A stretch of DNA of 64,000 nucleotides from Hemicordylus capensis (GCF_027244095.1 NC_069669.1:6288501-6352500); one strand, 5' to 3'. Counted from the stretch's first letter, positions 49,523 through 59,976 are shown. The notes: a model not told the origin generated them from the sequence alone. Program-made: numbers and translations.

Positions 49523-49877
49523 GTAAGTATCTGCTGAACCAGATTTGGGAGATTGATTTTTTTTTTTAAAAAAAGATATATTTTCCAGTTCGATCCATGC
49601 AAATAATTGCCCGGGACAAGTCCTAGCTCTTTGTGCAACCTTGGCAAGGCTTGCTATCAATTTCTGACTCAAATTTCAGGAGTTCGGCCTGTATGTAGTC
49701 CAACAGCCGGGTTGCACTGCAGCAGTAGAAGCAAACTATGTAACATAAGAGCCTTCTTAGATCAGACTGAATGTCCATTATTTCAGCATTGGGCCGTTCA
49801 GACGTTACGTGGAACTTTGATTGAAGCTGACCTCAGCCTCCAGAGTGTGTGCTCCTCTCTCTCATCCTTGCATGAGC

Positions 49878-49985
49878 ATCTATTTCCTGGGTGGGGCTTT
49901 GAACTCGGATCTCCCCAGTCCTCATCCAACACTCTAACCGCACACCACCACACTGGCACTCTTCTCTTGGTGGACTCTTGGTGGA
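49878..49985 (-). mobile_element. Sauria-type SINE head region
   Basis: TTTGAACTCGGATCTCCCC (B box in reverse), CATCCAACACTCTAACCGCA. Confidence 0.7.
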
Positions 49986-50319
49986 CTCTTCTCTGTTGTA
50001 TTCTGTGGACAGCTGCTAAATACTTTCAAAACGTGTTCAAGCATCTGACTTAAATCTTCCTTTCATGGATAATATTACTTAAGTCACAGTCAATACTCTG
50101 GCTCAGCTCCTTATATATGTATTTTTAACATTCTTTCAGTGTTTAGTTTTTGTTAAGTTCTTGGAGTTGTAAATTTCATCTTAATAGTAATGTGCCATGA
50201 GCTTTTGAAATAGGACATAATTTAACTATTAAAATTTCCTTGTATATATATTCCATATCTCCCACTAGGCAGCTTTCAAATATTTTTCAAATTTAGCAAA
50301 ATATTTCTATGTGCTGAAG

Positions 50320-50709
50320 TAGAGATGTGCACGAAATACGATTCGAGCTCCAAATTGTGGCACGTTCTCCGCACTTTTAACAGGGAGGAGAGCAGATCCA
50401 TACTTGCCACCACAGGAAGTTTGGCAGTGCTCCCTCCAGCTAAGATTGTGTGCTGGCTGGGCATCTCCCAGCTGCCCTTGAGTGACATCGGCACACACAT
50501 GGCCTCCGCGCATGCGTGGCAGCCATTGTTGTGCCAGGTCAGCTGGGAGATGCCCCACCGGTGCGCAATCTTAGCTGTGGGGAGCTCAGCCAAACTTCCT
50601 GTTGAGGCGAGTGGAGGAGAAGCACGTATGGACCTTCTCTCCTCCCTGTTAAAGGTGCGGGGAGTGTGCTGCGATTTGGAGCTCGAATTGTGTGTCATGC
50701 TCATCCCTA
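50320..50709. mobile_element. hAT element, TAGGGATGTGC family, 390-bp foldback
   Basis: TAGAGATGTGCACGAAATAC and TGTCATGCTCATCCCTA, duplication TGCTGAAG (50312-50319) / CGCTGAAG (50710-50717). Arms include GATTCGAGCTCCAAATTGTG, AACAGGGAGGAGAG and CTGGGCATCTCCCAGCTG, each mirrored on the other side. Confidence 0.9.
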
Positions 50710-51239
50710 CGCTGAAGTTGAGTGTATGACTTAGAAGAAAGCTATAATAGCTGGAGCTTGCTTTTTAAGCATTTCTTTTTAAAAATGAAACCTGCATGGA
50801 GATCACCAGTTGTGAAAGTAAAAAATCCCTTCTAATGTCTTTATAATAGTAATTAAACAATAAAAAGTGGACTTTTAAACAGGACAGGTGTGCGGTGTTA
50901 AAATCTTGTTAGCCAATAGGGGGCGCAATTGCTTTGCATTCACATACTGTGTTCTGCTGGTCAGTTATTGTTGCTTTAAACTTTTTATACTAGATCAAGT
51001 TATGTATATCAGCAGGTGATTGTTTACTTGATTTGCAGGTATGCTGGAAGTAGATTTAAACATAAACATTATCGATGCTAAATAAATTAATGACAATGGT
51101 TTGCTTTTGAGAAGAGAACATTGCTTGAAGCTGGTATGGGAACAGCTTGCTATATATTGTTCTGGGAACTATACAATATATAATGAACGGAACAATGCGG
51201 AACAGAAAAATCAGAGCTAATTCAGCCTAGTAACTGGGC

Positions 51240-51620
51240 ACAGAATCGGAATCAGATCCTTATTACAGTCATTGACCAGTACATCACAATTAAACCCATC
51301 ACCATCCATCCAATTATCTATCTATTTCACTCTAAAACATTATCAGTCTGATAAGTCAGTCTTCTACAGCAAAATAAACCAAATAGCATAAGCAACTTGC
51401 TTTACTTTTACAGTCTCCATCTGCTAGAACAGGGAAAACCTTAACAATTTCTTGACTAACTTTATGTGCAATAGTGCAAAATGTGGCAGTACTTGAGGTT
51501 ACATGTACACTTTTTCCAGAGAGAAGATAAGAATTGTAAAAGCTCTCTAACGTACCCGATATGCGAGACAGAAAGAGGACTGTCGATTTACCTTGTATAT
51601 TGCAATAAAACACACAAGTA
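51240..51620 (-). repeat. Unassigned dispersed repeat, possible LINE 3' region
   Basis: TTATTACAGTCATTGACCAG recurs at 63431 (TTATTACAGTCTTTGACCAG). A minus-strand frame of 85 codons (51356-51613) follows. I do not recognise the peptide. Confidence 0.4.
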
Positions 51621-51835
51621 AGATATGCCCCATAGTTTCTACTTCACCCATTGGGTACTTACTTGGTGCCTGTAGTGAGGACAGGTTCAGACATCACATG
51701 GATCTAAGGTTTGTTTAACAAACCTGTACTGCTGCCACTGAAAATCACCAAATCTTGGTTTGTTTTGCTGTGTCGTGGTTGTTTCGGGTCCTGCCTCTTC
51801 TCATTTCCTGTGATCTAAGGCAGCGTCCTATGTAT

Positions 51836-51915
51836 CGGGGATGGGACCATAGCTCAGTGGTAGAGCATCTGCTTTGCATGCAGAAGGGCCCAGGTACAAT
51901 CCTGGTGGCATCTCC

Positions 51916-51948
<33 letters not shown>

Positions 51949-52367
51949 AAGTGCCTTTAAGTCAGTGTTGACTCTTAGTGACCGCATAGATAGATTCTGT
52001 CTCCAGATAGGACTAGGAAAAACCTCTGCCTGAAACCTTGGCGAAGCTGCCGCCAGTCAGTGTAAATCATGGCTGCATAACTTCAGCCCTCCTACAGATG
52101 TTGGACTAAAATTCCCATCTTCCCTAACTATTGGCCATTGTGGCTGGGATGATGGGAGTTGTAGTCAAAAAATAGCTGGAGGGCTGAAGTTGTGGTGTTG
52201 TGGTGTAGACAGTACCTACACTAGATGGACCCAAGGGTCAGACACAGCAGCAGGGAATTGCTGTCTGAAACTTTGGAGAAGCTGCTGCCAGTCAACATAC
52301 AGTACTGAGCTGGATGGACCAATGGTCTGACTCGGTATGAGGCAGCTTCCTGTTTTCCTGAATTATT
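51836..52367 (+). mobile_element. 5S/tRNA-Ala SINE with two inserts
   Basis: TAGCTCAGTGGTAGAGCATC (intact A box), CAGGTACAATCC (B box). It is then split by a (GATT)n-plus-AAGTGCCTTTAAGTC piece (51912-52005) and by a MITE at the GTGTAGAC site (52068-52202). Confidence 0.88.
52068..52202. mobile_element. hAT MITE, degenerate, at GTGTAGAC
   Basis: Left flank GTGTAAAT (52060-52067), right flank GTGTAGAC (52203-52210). Arms CTTCAGCCCTCC..GTTGGACTAAAATTCCCATC and their mirror. Confidence 0.85.
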
Positions 52368-52419
52368 TTTAATTAAGATTAAATTAATTAAATTAAATAA
52401 GACGGTTAAGATTATTTTC

Positions 52420-52895
52420 TTCCAGAGATGCTTTGGGAGAAATTGGAGGTGGTTGACTCCATGCTTCTTCCTTGTATATTTCGTGATGGAGGTCTATAAA
52501 ATTATGGATGGTGTGGAGGGAGAGAGGTTTTTCTCCCTTTCTCACAACACTAGAACCAGGGGTCTTCCTGTGAAACTAGCCAGGAAATTTAGGACAAATG
52601 GAAGCCGTCTTTCACACAGCGTATAATTAGTCTGTGGAATTCTCTGCCACAAGATGTGATGATGGCCACCACCTTGAATGGCTTTAAAAAGGACTTAGAA
52701 AAATTCATGGAGGACGGGCCTATCAATGGCTACCAATCTTGGCAGGAGGCTCTGAATTCCAGCAGGAGAGAGGGCATGCCCTCAACTCTTGCCTATGGGC
52801 TTCTCAGAGGCATCTGGTGGGCCACTGTCTGAAACAGGATGCTGGACGAGATAGGCCTTGGGCCTGATCCAGCAGGGCTGTTCTTATGTTCATTT
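52420..52895 (+). mobile_element. CR1-like LINE, ORF2 end and 3' UTR
   Basis: Frame pieces read LYKIMDGVEGERFFS-like sequence (TCTATAAAATTATGGATGG), then TGGAATTCTCTGCCACAAG, GATGATGGCCACCACC, TTCATGGAGGACGGGCC, CATCTGGTGGGCCACTGTC, CTGATCCAGCAGGGCTG and TTCTTATGTTC. The frame contains stops. Confidence 0.9.
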
Positions 52896-53385
52896 TTATT
52901 TGCTTGTTTGGTTGTCTGTGTGTCCTTGATTCCAACCCCTTGGGTGTGTCACCTTTCTGAGGCTGGGCTTGCCATTTATAAGCCTTAGTGCCAAACCAAG
53001 TATCCTTTAGAGCTTGTTTTCAAATCAGATATTTCCGTCACACTGGCACCTACTTGTAGATCTTAAAAGTGTTAATGGAATTCTGTAGGGAGAGAGGTGA
53101 ACAACATGATTAAAAAATAAAATTATATATATAAAAAAATCTTTTAATGGATGGCTTTCTGCCCTTCTATTATTAGGGGAATAGCTTCTGCACATTGTGG
53201 CTTCTGGCTGGTTGCATAGCAACCCTATTAACATGTGGCAGGTGTGAAGAATGAAGGATAATGTGATAAAAGCCACAGGGCCCTCAGCAACAGGTAGTTT
53301 TCAGCAGTTTTTGTTCTTTAAAGATGGCAGTTACAACATGTGTGGGCTGAAAAAAGAACTTTGTTCTTGTTTTCCTTGCTGGTCC

Positions 53386-53475
53386 TGGGAGAGTGAGCAA
53401 GAATTGTCCCCTTGCTAAGCAGGGCCTGCCCTGGTTTTCACTTGGATAAGGAGACTGCCTGTGAGCCCCGTAATG
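53386..53475 (+). mobile_element. Solo 5S-like head of the SINE
   Basis: TGCTAAGCAGGGCCTGCCC and CACTTGGATAAGGAGACTGC match 5S rRNA closely. The sequence then goes straight into a LINE tail. Confidence 0.8.
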
Positions 53476-53483
53476 TTCTGTTG

Positions 53484-53815
53484 ATTTATTTATCATCAAA
53501 TTTATATACCGCCTTTCATTAAAGCAACCCTAAGGTGGCTTGCAAAACATTTAAAACAATATAAGACTCTACCGGTTACTCAATGAAAATATAAAAATTG
53601 GAAAATTAAAATGCAAGTCTATTTCAAAGTAGTTTAAAAAACAAAACAAAACACCATATACAATCGGACCATGAAAAACAGAGCAGCAACAACAAAGACA
53701 ACACTCCAATAAAAGCCTGGGTAAAAAGCCAAGGCTTCATTTGCTTTGTAAGAGCTGTGATGCAGACTGAGGAGCAGATGACCTCCAGGAAAGCATCCCA
53801 AGGAGATTCGTTGAA
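53484..53815 (-). mobile_element. L2/CR1-like LINE 3' end
   Basis: TTTATATACCGCCTTTCATT, AAGGTGGCTTGCAAAACA, AAAAGCCTGGGTAAAAAGCC, GCATCCCAAGGAGATTCG. Confidence 0.75.
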
Positions 53816-53928
53816 GGGGGATGGAGCCATAACTTAGTGGGAGAGCGTCTGCTTAGCATGCAGAAGGTCCCAGGTTCAATCTCGGGCAGCATCTCCAGGT
53901 AGGGCTGGGAGAGGCTCTTGGTGCAGAG
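53816..53928 (+). mobile_element. 5S/tRNA-Ala SINE, left part of an inverted pair
   Basis: GGAGCCATAACTTAGTGGGA, GCTTAGCATGCAGAAGG, GTTCAATCTCGG, to GGGAGAGGCTCTTGGTGCAGAG, where the MITE begins. Confidence 0.88.
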
Positions 53929-54064
53929 CAGGGATTCTCAACCTTGGGTCCCCAGATGCTCTTGGACTTCAATTCCCATAATTGCCAGCCCCAATGGCCT
54001 TTGGCTGGGGATTATGGGAGCTGAAGTCCATCACCATCTGGGGACCCAAGGTTGAGAACCCCTG
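53929..54064. mobile_element. hAT MITE, 136 bp, between inverted SINE halves
   Basis: CAGGGATTCTCAACC...GGTTGAGAACCCCTG. Flanks GTGCAGAG (left) and GTCTACAC (right) are not a direct repeat; they are the same SINE site in opposite orientations. Confidence 0.92.
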
Positions 54065-54325
54065 GTCTACACTGACTGGCATTGGCTCTCCAAGGTTTCA
54101 GGCAGGAGTCTCTCCCAGGCTTACCCTGGCTGCCAGTGAGTGAACCTGGGACCCTCTGCATGCAAAGCAGATGCTCTGCCACTGAACTACTGCCCCATCC
54201 TCTAAGAGGAATAGCTTACAGAGCTCACATGTAGTCACCCATCCAAATACAAATCAGGGTAGACCCTGCTTGGCAAAGAGAACAATTCATGCTCACTATC
54301 ACAGGACCTGCTCTCCTCCCCAAAG
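54065..54325 (-). mobile_element. 5S/tRNA-Ala SINE, right part of an inverted pair
   Basis: GTCTACACTGACTGGC, TGCATGCAAAGCAGATGC, CTGCCACTGAACTACTGCCC, and the reversed 5S-like GGGTAGACCCTGCTTGGC. Confidence 0.9.
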
Positions 54326-54362
54326 AGAAGATTTCCTTATCTCCCTGAAAAACCAGGCACCA

Positions 54363-54404
54363 GAGGAGAGCTGCTCTTGTGATAGCAAGCCTGAATTGTC
54401 CCCT
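54363..54404 (+). mobile_element. Solo 5S-like head fragment
   Basis: GAGGAGAGCTGCTCTTGTGA, TAGCAAGCCTGAATTGTCC, then directly family B sequence. Confidence 0.65.
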
Positions 54405-54700
54405 TCCATTAACTCCACCCTCCTAGTTGTCTGTCAGCTGCCATCTGAGTTCACAAACATTGTGCTCCATTGAATTACACTGGGACAGTTTGGGGTTTTT
54501 TTGTTCTTTCTTTTCTTTTCTTTTTTGCCTTGGGAGGCTTTTCCCCTTTAGATTTTTGTGAAATTGACTACCTGTGGGTTACTTTGAGTCTGCTGATGTC
54601 TTCATTTCACCGGCAGGTCCTCTGGTGATGTCTCCATAAGGATAACATTTCGATCTCTTTTGGAAAGAGATATTTACATTAATAAATTAGTATTTTCTTC
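54405..54700 (+). repeat. Dispersed repeat family B, copy 2 (3' part)
   Basis: CCATTAACTCCACCCTCC, GTGCTCCATTGAATTACAC, TTTGAGTCTGCTGATGTC, AAGGATAACATTTCGATCTC, in the same order as at 60640-60880. Confidence 0.65.
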
Positions 54701-55185
54701 TAAGAAGAGAAATAAAAAATGCTGTTTCCGGCATTGAGAGTTGCACTCTGCTCCAAAACTGTCTGTGAATAGGTTCTGGATGAGAGTATCTCTACATAGA
54801 TACTGACAGGTGATTTCGCTTTTACAGCTTATCCTCAAGAGATGCTTGTGAACTCTCCTTAACTAATCCTTGACTAGCCAGTGGAAGTGTTCTAAATTAA
54901 CAACTTTCCCCAGAGAGATGTTGAGGCACATCAAAGATGTCTATTCCTGAGCTCACGATCTTCTGTTTGTATTCCACGTTCTCGGCTAAACTTGTCAAAC
55001 ACAACTAGTAAAATGTTATTTGATAGGGATGTGTTCAGACAGTCCATTTTCTCCAGTGATCTGGCTGCTTACTGGGAATTATAACAAAGCTTGACATCAG
55101 CAAGTAGAGATAATTCATACTCGTAGTTCCCAGATGCACATTCGGAGACTTGGATCTGTATTGAGAGTGGTTGTGGTTCAGAGGG

Positions 55186-55500
55186 ACGTAGGAAGCTGCC
55201 ATATACTGAGTCAGACCATTGGTCCTTCGAGCTCAGTATTGTCTACACAGACTGGCAGCGGCTTCTCCAAGGTTGCAGGCAGGAATCTCTCTCAGCCCTA
55301 TCTTGGAGATGCTGCCAGGGAGGGAACTTGGAACCTTCCTCAATCAAGCACAGAGATGCTCTTCTCAGAGTAGCTCCACTCCCTAAAGGGAATGCCATAC
55401 AATGCTCAAACACATGTAGTCTCCCATTCATATGCAACCAGGGCAGATCCTGCTTAGCAAAGAGAACAAATCAAGCTTGCTACCTCAAGACCAGCTCTCC
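55186..55500 (-). mobile_element. 5S/tRNA-Ala SINE, near full length
   Basis: ACGTAGGAAGCTGCC, GTCTACACAGACTGG intact, reversed 5S-like GGGCAGATCCTGCTTAGC. Confidence 0.92.
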
Positions 55501-55504
55501 TCAT

Positions 55505-55690
55505 CTGGTCATCAGCACTCTGGGAAGAGCAGAAGGTTCCAAGTTCCCTCCCTGGCTTCTCCAAGATAGGGCTGAGAGAGATTCCTGCCTGGAACCTTGG
55601 AGAAGCCGCTGCCAGTCTGTGTAGACAGTACTGAGCGAGATGGACCAATGGCCTGACTCGGTATATGCCAGATTCCTATGTTCCTATGAA
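55505..55690 (+). mobile_element. 5S/tRNA-Ala SINE, 5'-truncated, in inverse to its neighbour
   Basis: Starts in CACTCTGGGAAGAGC, lacks GCAGCAT in the body, GTGTAGACAGTACTGAGC intact, end GATTCCTATGTTCC. Confidence 0.88.
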
Positions 55691-55940
55691 GCCCAGCTGA
55701 GGGTAAGGGTATGTTGAGCTTCAGTATCTAGCCAGGCAATCAGGAGGAGAGGAGAGAGCCTTCACCCTCTTCCTTCCTCTTGTACAGTGGACACTTTGCT
55801 GGGCATACGTTGGCTTCAAGCCGGTGATCCTCAGATGTGGAACAAATGGTGTGGCTCTCACATGCGGGCTCTGAGTATCCCTTGGGAGCTCTTCAGATAC
55901 CCCTGGAGGTATTGGTACCCCCATGTTGGGTGCCGAGTCT
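55691..55940. mobile_element. hAT-like element fragment, 41327 family
   Basis: TTGAGCTTCAGTATCTAGCC, CAATCAGGAGGAGAGGAG, TACAGTGGACACTTTGCTG, GCCGGTGATCCTCAG. Right end worn (GTACCCCCATGTTGGGTGCC). Confidence 0.65.
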
Positions 55941-55993
55941 AAAAGAATTGTAGACCTTTGTAGTCCATATTTTCTTCTTCTCCTCCTCCTTAG

Positions 55994-56057
55994 TTGAACT
56001 TCGGCAAGCCATTGTGGCCATGATGAACCGGAAGCATGAACTGGAAGAGCAGAGCCG
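55994..56057 (+). CDS. SNX29: SNX29 coding exon 12 (coiled coil start)
   Basis: Residues 469-489 plus two bases: ELRQAIVAMMNRKHELEEQS, opening the coiled coil. Acceptor TCCTTAG|TTGAAC, donor AGCCG|GTAAGA. Confidence 0.97.
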
Positions 56058-56666
56058 GTAAGAGGGATAAGGTCATTTCACCAACAGCTTCATGTTAGGA
56101 TGGATTCCAAAGAAGCTAAATCTGCATCATTTTCTTTAATTTTGGGATAACCATGTCAGTGATGCAGAGTCTGTGAAACCTCATGATCTTCCCAGGGCTG
56201 CTCAACTTTGGCCCTCTTGTAGTTGTTGGCCTACAACTCCCATAATCGCTTGCTATTGGCTGCTGTGGCTAGAGATTGGAGTCAACACCGACTCGAGGGC
56301 ACAACTTTACCTTTAGTCCAAGAACAGCTGGGGGGCCTAAGTTGAGCAGGCCTGCCCTAAACTGATTTGGAGCTGATTTCATGGGGCTTGCAAGCTTATG
56401 TGGTCAGATATGCGTCTGTGATGAGAATGGTTTGATTGCACCTCTGCAGAGGTGTTTCCCCAGACATGTGGTTATATCTGTGCTGATGGGGCAGTGATAG
56501 GGGCTCTACCTTCACCCCTTGAAGTGTGTTGCTGGGTGTTGAGAACAGGCTGTGAAAGAGCTTCTGCTCACCAGGAAAAGGGTGTGTGTGGGGGGAAGCA
56601 AGAAACCTTCCTGAATGATATGATTTCCTGCTTCAATGCCCATATTGCCAAACTCCCTTTCCTCAG
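56058..56666 (+). other. SNX29: SNX29 intron 12
   Basis: Shortest complete intron among those with repeats. One MITE with a SINE scrap inside (56193-56354). 56360-56660 shows nothing assignable. Confidence 0.85.
56193..56354. mobile_element. hAT MITE containing a SINE 3' end
   Basis: CAGGGCTGCTCAACTTTGGC...AGTTGAGCAGGCCTGCCC. Between the arms, GGAGTCAACACCGACTCGAG and CAACTTTACCTTT are the 3' end of the ACCTTT-tail SINE. Confidence 0.8.
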
Positions 56667-56795
56667 GTCTCTGAGGAACCTCCTTGATGGAGAGATGGAA
56701 CATTCTGCAGGGCTACGTCAAGAAATGGACAACCTGAAAAAGAAAGTTTCAGAACAGGAGGAGCGCTACACTGTGAAGATCCAGGCCTTGGCAAG
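56667..56795 (+). CDS. SNX29: SNX29 coding exon 13 (coiled coil)
   Basis: Residues 490-532 plus two bases: SLRNLLDGEMEHSAGLRQ, EMDNLKKKVSEQEERYTVK, IQALA, with clear heptads. Acceptor TCCTCAG|GTCTCT, donor GCAAG|GTAGGA. Confidence 0.98.
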
Positions 56796-57044
56796 GTAGG
56801 AAAGGAAGTGATGTGGATTTCCTGTTCCTGTTTGCTGCTGTGAAAGCCTGGCCATTGCCCTTCCTTGGGCTGATTGGCCACCAAAGACCTTTGGACTCAT
56901 TTGGGGGACAGCTTGGCTACCAACCTGTGGCTGGGAAGTGACTATCAGCTGTCCTCTGTTTAAATTACCAACCTCACAGTGATGTTGTGAGATGGGAATT
57001 GGACCCTGTAACGTCCTTGCCTTCAGGCGGCAGCTTCCCCAGAA

Positions 57045-57180
57045 ACTACTTCTTTATACACTGCTTTTAAGCATAAGTTCTCAAAATGGTTTACATAGAA
57101 AAAGAAAAAAATAAGATGGTCCCCTGTCCCCAAAGGGCTGCAAGAAGAGAATCAGAAGTGAACAGAAGCCACCAAAGAGG
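57045..57180 (-). mobile_element. LINE 3' tail, CCCTGTCCCC subtype
   Basis: TTATACACTGCTTTTAAGC, CTCAAAATGGTTTACATAG, GATGGTCCCCTGTCCCCAAA, CAGAAGCCACCAAAGAGG. Confidence 0.65.
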
Positions 57181-58205
57181 CCAAACCAACAAGTAAATAA
57201 TAATAATAATAGGAATGTATTATAATTCTCAAAGGCATTTACAAAAACCATCAAAATATACAATGAATTCTAAAACAAATATGAGCTCAGTTCAAATATT
57301 TCTTTAAAAATCACGATCCAATCCATGGGAATAAATGTCCCAAATCTCAAAATGGAGAGGATGAGACCAGTCCCAAGAGTGCTATGGAAGTTCTCGGAGA
57401 TTCAAATCAAGCAAATGTCAGTGCTCAAGAAGGAGATAATCAAGGAATCAAATGAAGCCAGACCCATTTCCACCCAAAGAGGGTCATCTCCAGTGGCACC
57501 AATGAGCATGATATTTATCTCCTTGCAATGAGGTGTATAAATATGGATATCTTTTTAAAAGTTCAAAGGACAAGATTAAATCAACAGAAAAAAACCACCT
57601 TTCTTATTCTCATGAGTACATGACAATCTTCCGCCAGCACTTGCTAGCTGGGTTCATTTTGGAGAATGAGATGATTAGCTAAGAAAATAATAATGAAAAA
57701 ATAAGCTTCTCTGTCAAGGCAATTCATAAAGACTGCTTTGAAGAAGCCTTTAAGTACCTAAAGGTAATATTAAGATACACAGATGAATTGGGATGATCTT
57801 CATGGTGGCATCTGAAAGTCAAGTCTTTTATCCTTTTATAATGTAACTTGGGAAGTGGAGATAATGAAGAGGACTTTGAAGGCTGCTGTTCCCAGAAGTA
57901 GTAGCTCTCTAGCTAGTTTTAACTTCAGCTTATTAGGTATGTCCCTGCTCAAGTCAGGCTGTAAAATTGTTTGATTTCTTCAGGGAAACTGAGTGTAAAT
58001 ATTGTCCAGCCTTTTGGGGAGCTGATGCCTTCTTTGAGTTCTACAAATGTGGAAGTTGCCATCTGTGTATCCGTAGGGTGCTGGTGGTGTGGGGTCACCT
58101 TGTGCCTGGTTCACTGATGTCTCCGATTTTGATTTCTTTTTCTGAACTCTCCATCCATCACCTGGTGGGGTTCCAGGGTCCAGGATCGTATCAATAGAAC
58201 AGGGC

Positions 58206-58612
58206 TTAACAAATCCCAGGCGCCTGGGAGCCCTGGAGCATTAGAAATTTAACTGTGGTGCCTAAATTAGGATATTTAGAGGTAGTCAATAAATAAAATG
58301 CTTATTTGTCTCAGGCAGTCCTGTTTCTGCTCTGTTACTTGTTAAGGGGATAAGAAGAAGCACTCTTACCAGGCCTACTGAACTTTGTCTCCCTAGCTGT
58401 TTTTGGACTACAACTCCCATAATCCCTAGTCACAATGGCCAATAGCCAGGGATTATGGGAGTTGTAGGCCAACATCTGGAGAAGCGCCGAAGATGAGCAG
58501 CCCTGACACTTACTCTTATCTCCCTGCCCATGTTATCCATTGTTAAGTCTGGTAATTTTGTAAAACGTCCTTTGTTTGGCTTCTAAAGTTTTGGGCTGTC
58601 TCCTAGCTACGG
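58206..58612 (+). repeat. Dispersed repeat family A, copy 3, split by a MITE
   Basis: TTAACAAATCCCAGGCGCC, TTAGAAATTTAACTGTGG, AGGATATTTAGAGGTAG, CTCAGGCAGTCCTGTTTC, then after the MITE GTTAAGTCTGGTAATTTTG and GGCTTCTAAAGTTTTGGG. Confidence 0.75.
58370..58505. mobile_element. hAT MITE, 136 bp, in family A
   Basis: CAGGCCTACTGAACTTTG...GATGAGCAGCCCTG, flanks ACTCTTAC (58362-58369) / ACACTTAC (58506-58513). These flanks lack the central TA seen elsewhere. Confidence 0.88.
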
Positions 58613-58614
58613 TT

Positions 58615-59420
58615 CTTCATTCCATGAGCAGTGAGGTGGCCAGACTTGCAGATTACACTAAAATATTTAGGTTAGTGACATCCAAAGCAGATTGTGAATA
58701 TATTTAAAAGGATCACTCCAAACTGGGTGAGTGGACAACAGAATGTCAAATGCGGTTCAGTTGAAGTAAGTCTAAAGTGATGCACATTGAGGCAAAAAAC
58801 CCCAACTTCACCTATTCACTGATGGGGTCTGAGCTGTTGAGGACTGACAAGGAGAGGGATCTTGGAGTAGTGGTGGACAGTTCACTGAAGATGTCAGCTC
58901 AGTGTGCGGCAGTGGTGAAAAACACAAATTCCATGCTAGTGAGCAGTAGGAAAAGGATTGAAAATAAAATGAATATTGTAATGCCTTTATACGAATATAT
59001 GGTGCAAAGGGGGAGGAGATCTGGTCTTGTGGAAGCAAACATGAATTGCCCCATTTGCTAAGTAGGGCCCACTCTGGTTTGCATTTTAATGGGAGACTAC
59101 CTATGTGAGCACTGTGAGTTAGGGCATGGAGCCGCTCTGGGAAGAGCACCTGCCTGCTTGCATGCAGAAGGTTCCCAGTTCCCTCCCTGACAGCATCTCC
59201 AAGAGAGGGCTGAGAGAGACTCCTGCCTGCAACCTTGGAGAAGCTGCTGCCAGTCTGGGTAGACAATCCTGAGCTAGATGGACCAAGGGTCTGACTCAGT
59301 AGAAAGCAGCTTCCTGTGGCCACATTTGGAGTGCTGTGTACAGTTCTGGTCACTGTATCTCAAAAAGGAACTGGAAAGGGTTCAAAAGAATGCAATCAAA
59401 ATGATGCTTCCCTCTCTTTC
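58615..59420 (+). mobile_element. CR1-type LINE, reverse transcriptase C-terminus, split by a SINE
   Basis: An open frame at 58777-59010 reads FTYSLMGSELLRTDKERDLG, VVVDSSLKMSAQCAAVVK, RKRIENKMNIVMPLYEYMV. After the SINE the sequence resumes (59321-59420) with GAGTGCTGTGTACAGTTCTG and ACTGGAAAGGGTTCAAAAGA. This is the diagnostic C-terminal block of CR1 ORF2. Confidence 0.9.
59010..59319 (+). mobile_element. 5S/tRNA-Ala SINE in CR1
   Basis: GGGAGGAGATCTGGTCTTG, 5S-like GCTAAGTAGGGCCCACTC and TTTTAATGGGAGACTACC, body intact, GTAGACAATCCTGAGC, end AGCAGCTTCCTGTG. Confidence 0.92.
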
Positions 59421-59893
59421 AGGCTCTGTACTTGTTTACAGATAGCTTCTTAGCTGCCCTGGCACTTGCACCCTTCTTAGCTGGACAGGCAATTATTTTG
59501 CAGTACCCAGTTACATGAAATCAGAATTTTATCCCAGTGAGGACCATCCAGATTAATGCTGCCCTCATGTTGTAATGTTGCCCATGTGCAACAATTCCTC
59601 CCAATGCCTCTGCTGCCCCTGATGTAAGTCCCTAAGGGTCCCCCAGCCCTCAGGGACACTTTTTTGGGGGTGGGTGGGTATTGGGGCAGCAGAAGAAAGG
59701 TGGAATCGGGGGAGAAATTGTTGCATGTATGGTGGTAGTCTGGATGCTGTTGAGTGATTATAGCTCCAGTGTATAAAGTACTAGATACCAGTGTTCGATT
59801 TTTTAATTTTATAATTTGTTTCAGAGCACATGTTTCCCTGCTCTGTTTTTGATGAAAAAGCAATATTATGTGTGGCTGTTCCTGTTCTTGCAG

Positions 59894-59976
59894 AGAAAAC
59901 GAGGTGCTTAAGGTGCAGCTAAAGAAATATGTCGGAGCTGTCCAAATGCTGAAACGGGAAGGTCAGACTCTGGAAG
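59894..59976 (+). CDS. SNX29: SNX29 coding exon 14 (coiled coil end)
   Basis: Residues 533-560 plus one base: ENEVLKVQLKKYVGAVQMLK and REGQTLE, almost identical to the mammalian sequence I recall. Acceptor CTTGCAG|AGAAAA, donor GAAG|GTGAGT. Last exon I can place. Confidence 0.98.

Larger units (their letters stand above)
49523..55993 (+). other. SNX29: SNX29 intron 11
   Basis: 6.5 kb. Unassigned: 49523-49875, 49990-50310, 50720-51240, 51625-51835, 52895-53380 and 54705-55180. Everything else is listed separately. Confidence 0.85.
56796..59893 (+). other. SNX29: SNX29 intron 13
   Basis: 56800-57040 and 57190-58200 are AT-rich and unassigned. Then family A with a MITE, a CR1 fragment split by a SINE, and plain sequence from 59425 to the acceptor TTCTTGCAG. 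Confidence 0.85.
15337..59976 (+). other. SNX29: SNX29 transcription unit, exons 1-14 (5' part of gene)
   Basis: SNX29 (formerly RUNDC2A) is a sorting nexin with an N-terminal RUN domain, a central coiled coil and a C-terminal PX domain that binds phosphoinositides. Fourteen exons were assembled by peptide similarity to the family as I recall it and by GT-AG sites. Cumulative coding length is 1681 nt and every junction phase agrees. Residues about 36-180 form the RUN domain, 250-410 a charged low-complexity linker and about 466-545 the coiled coil. The PX domain (about residues 650-780 in mammals) must lie beyond 64000. Introns range from 0.6 to 8.6 kb and are mostly transposon-filled. Confidence 0.96.

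Noticed and set aside
53405-53462. 5S rRNA gene
   Set aside because: Only the 3' half of 5S resembles the sequence and it is repeated across the window as part of the SINE.
58777-59061. 94-codon frame as a host gene
   Set aside because: The peptide is the C-terminal block of CR1 reverse transcriptase and is cut by a SINE.
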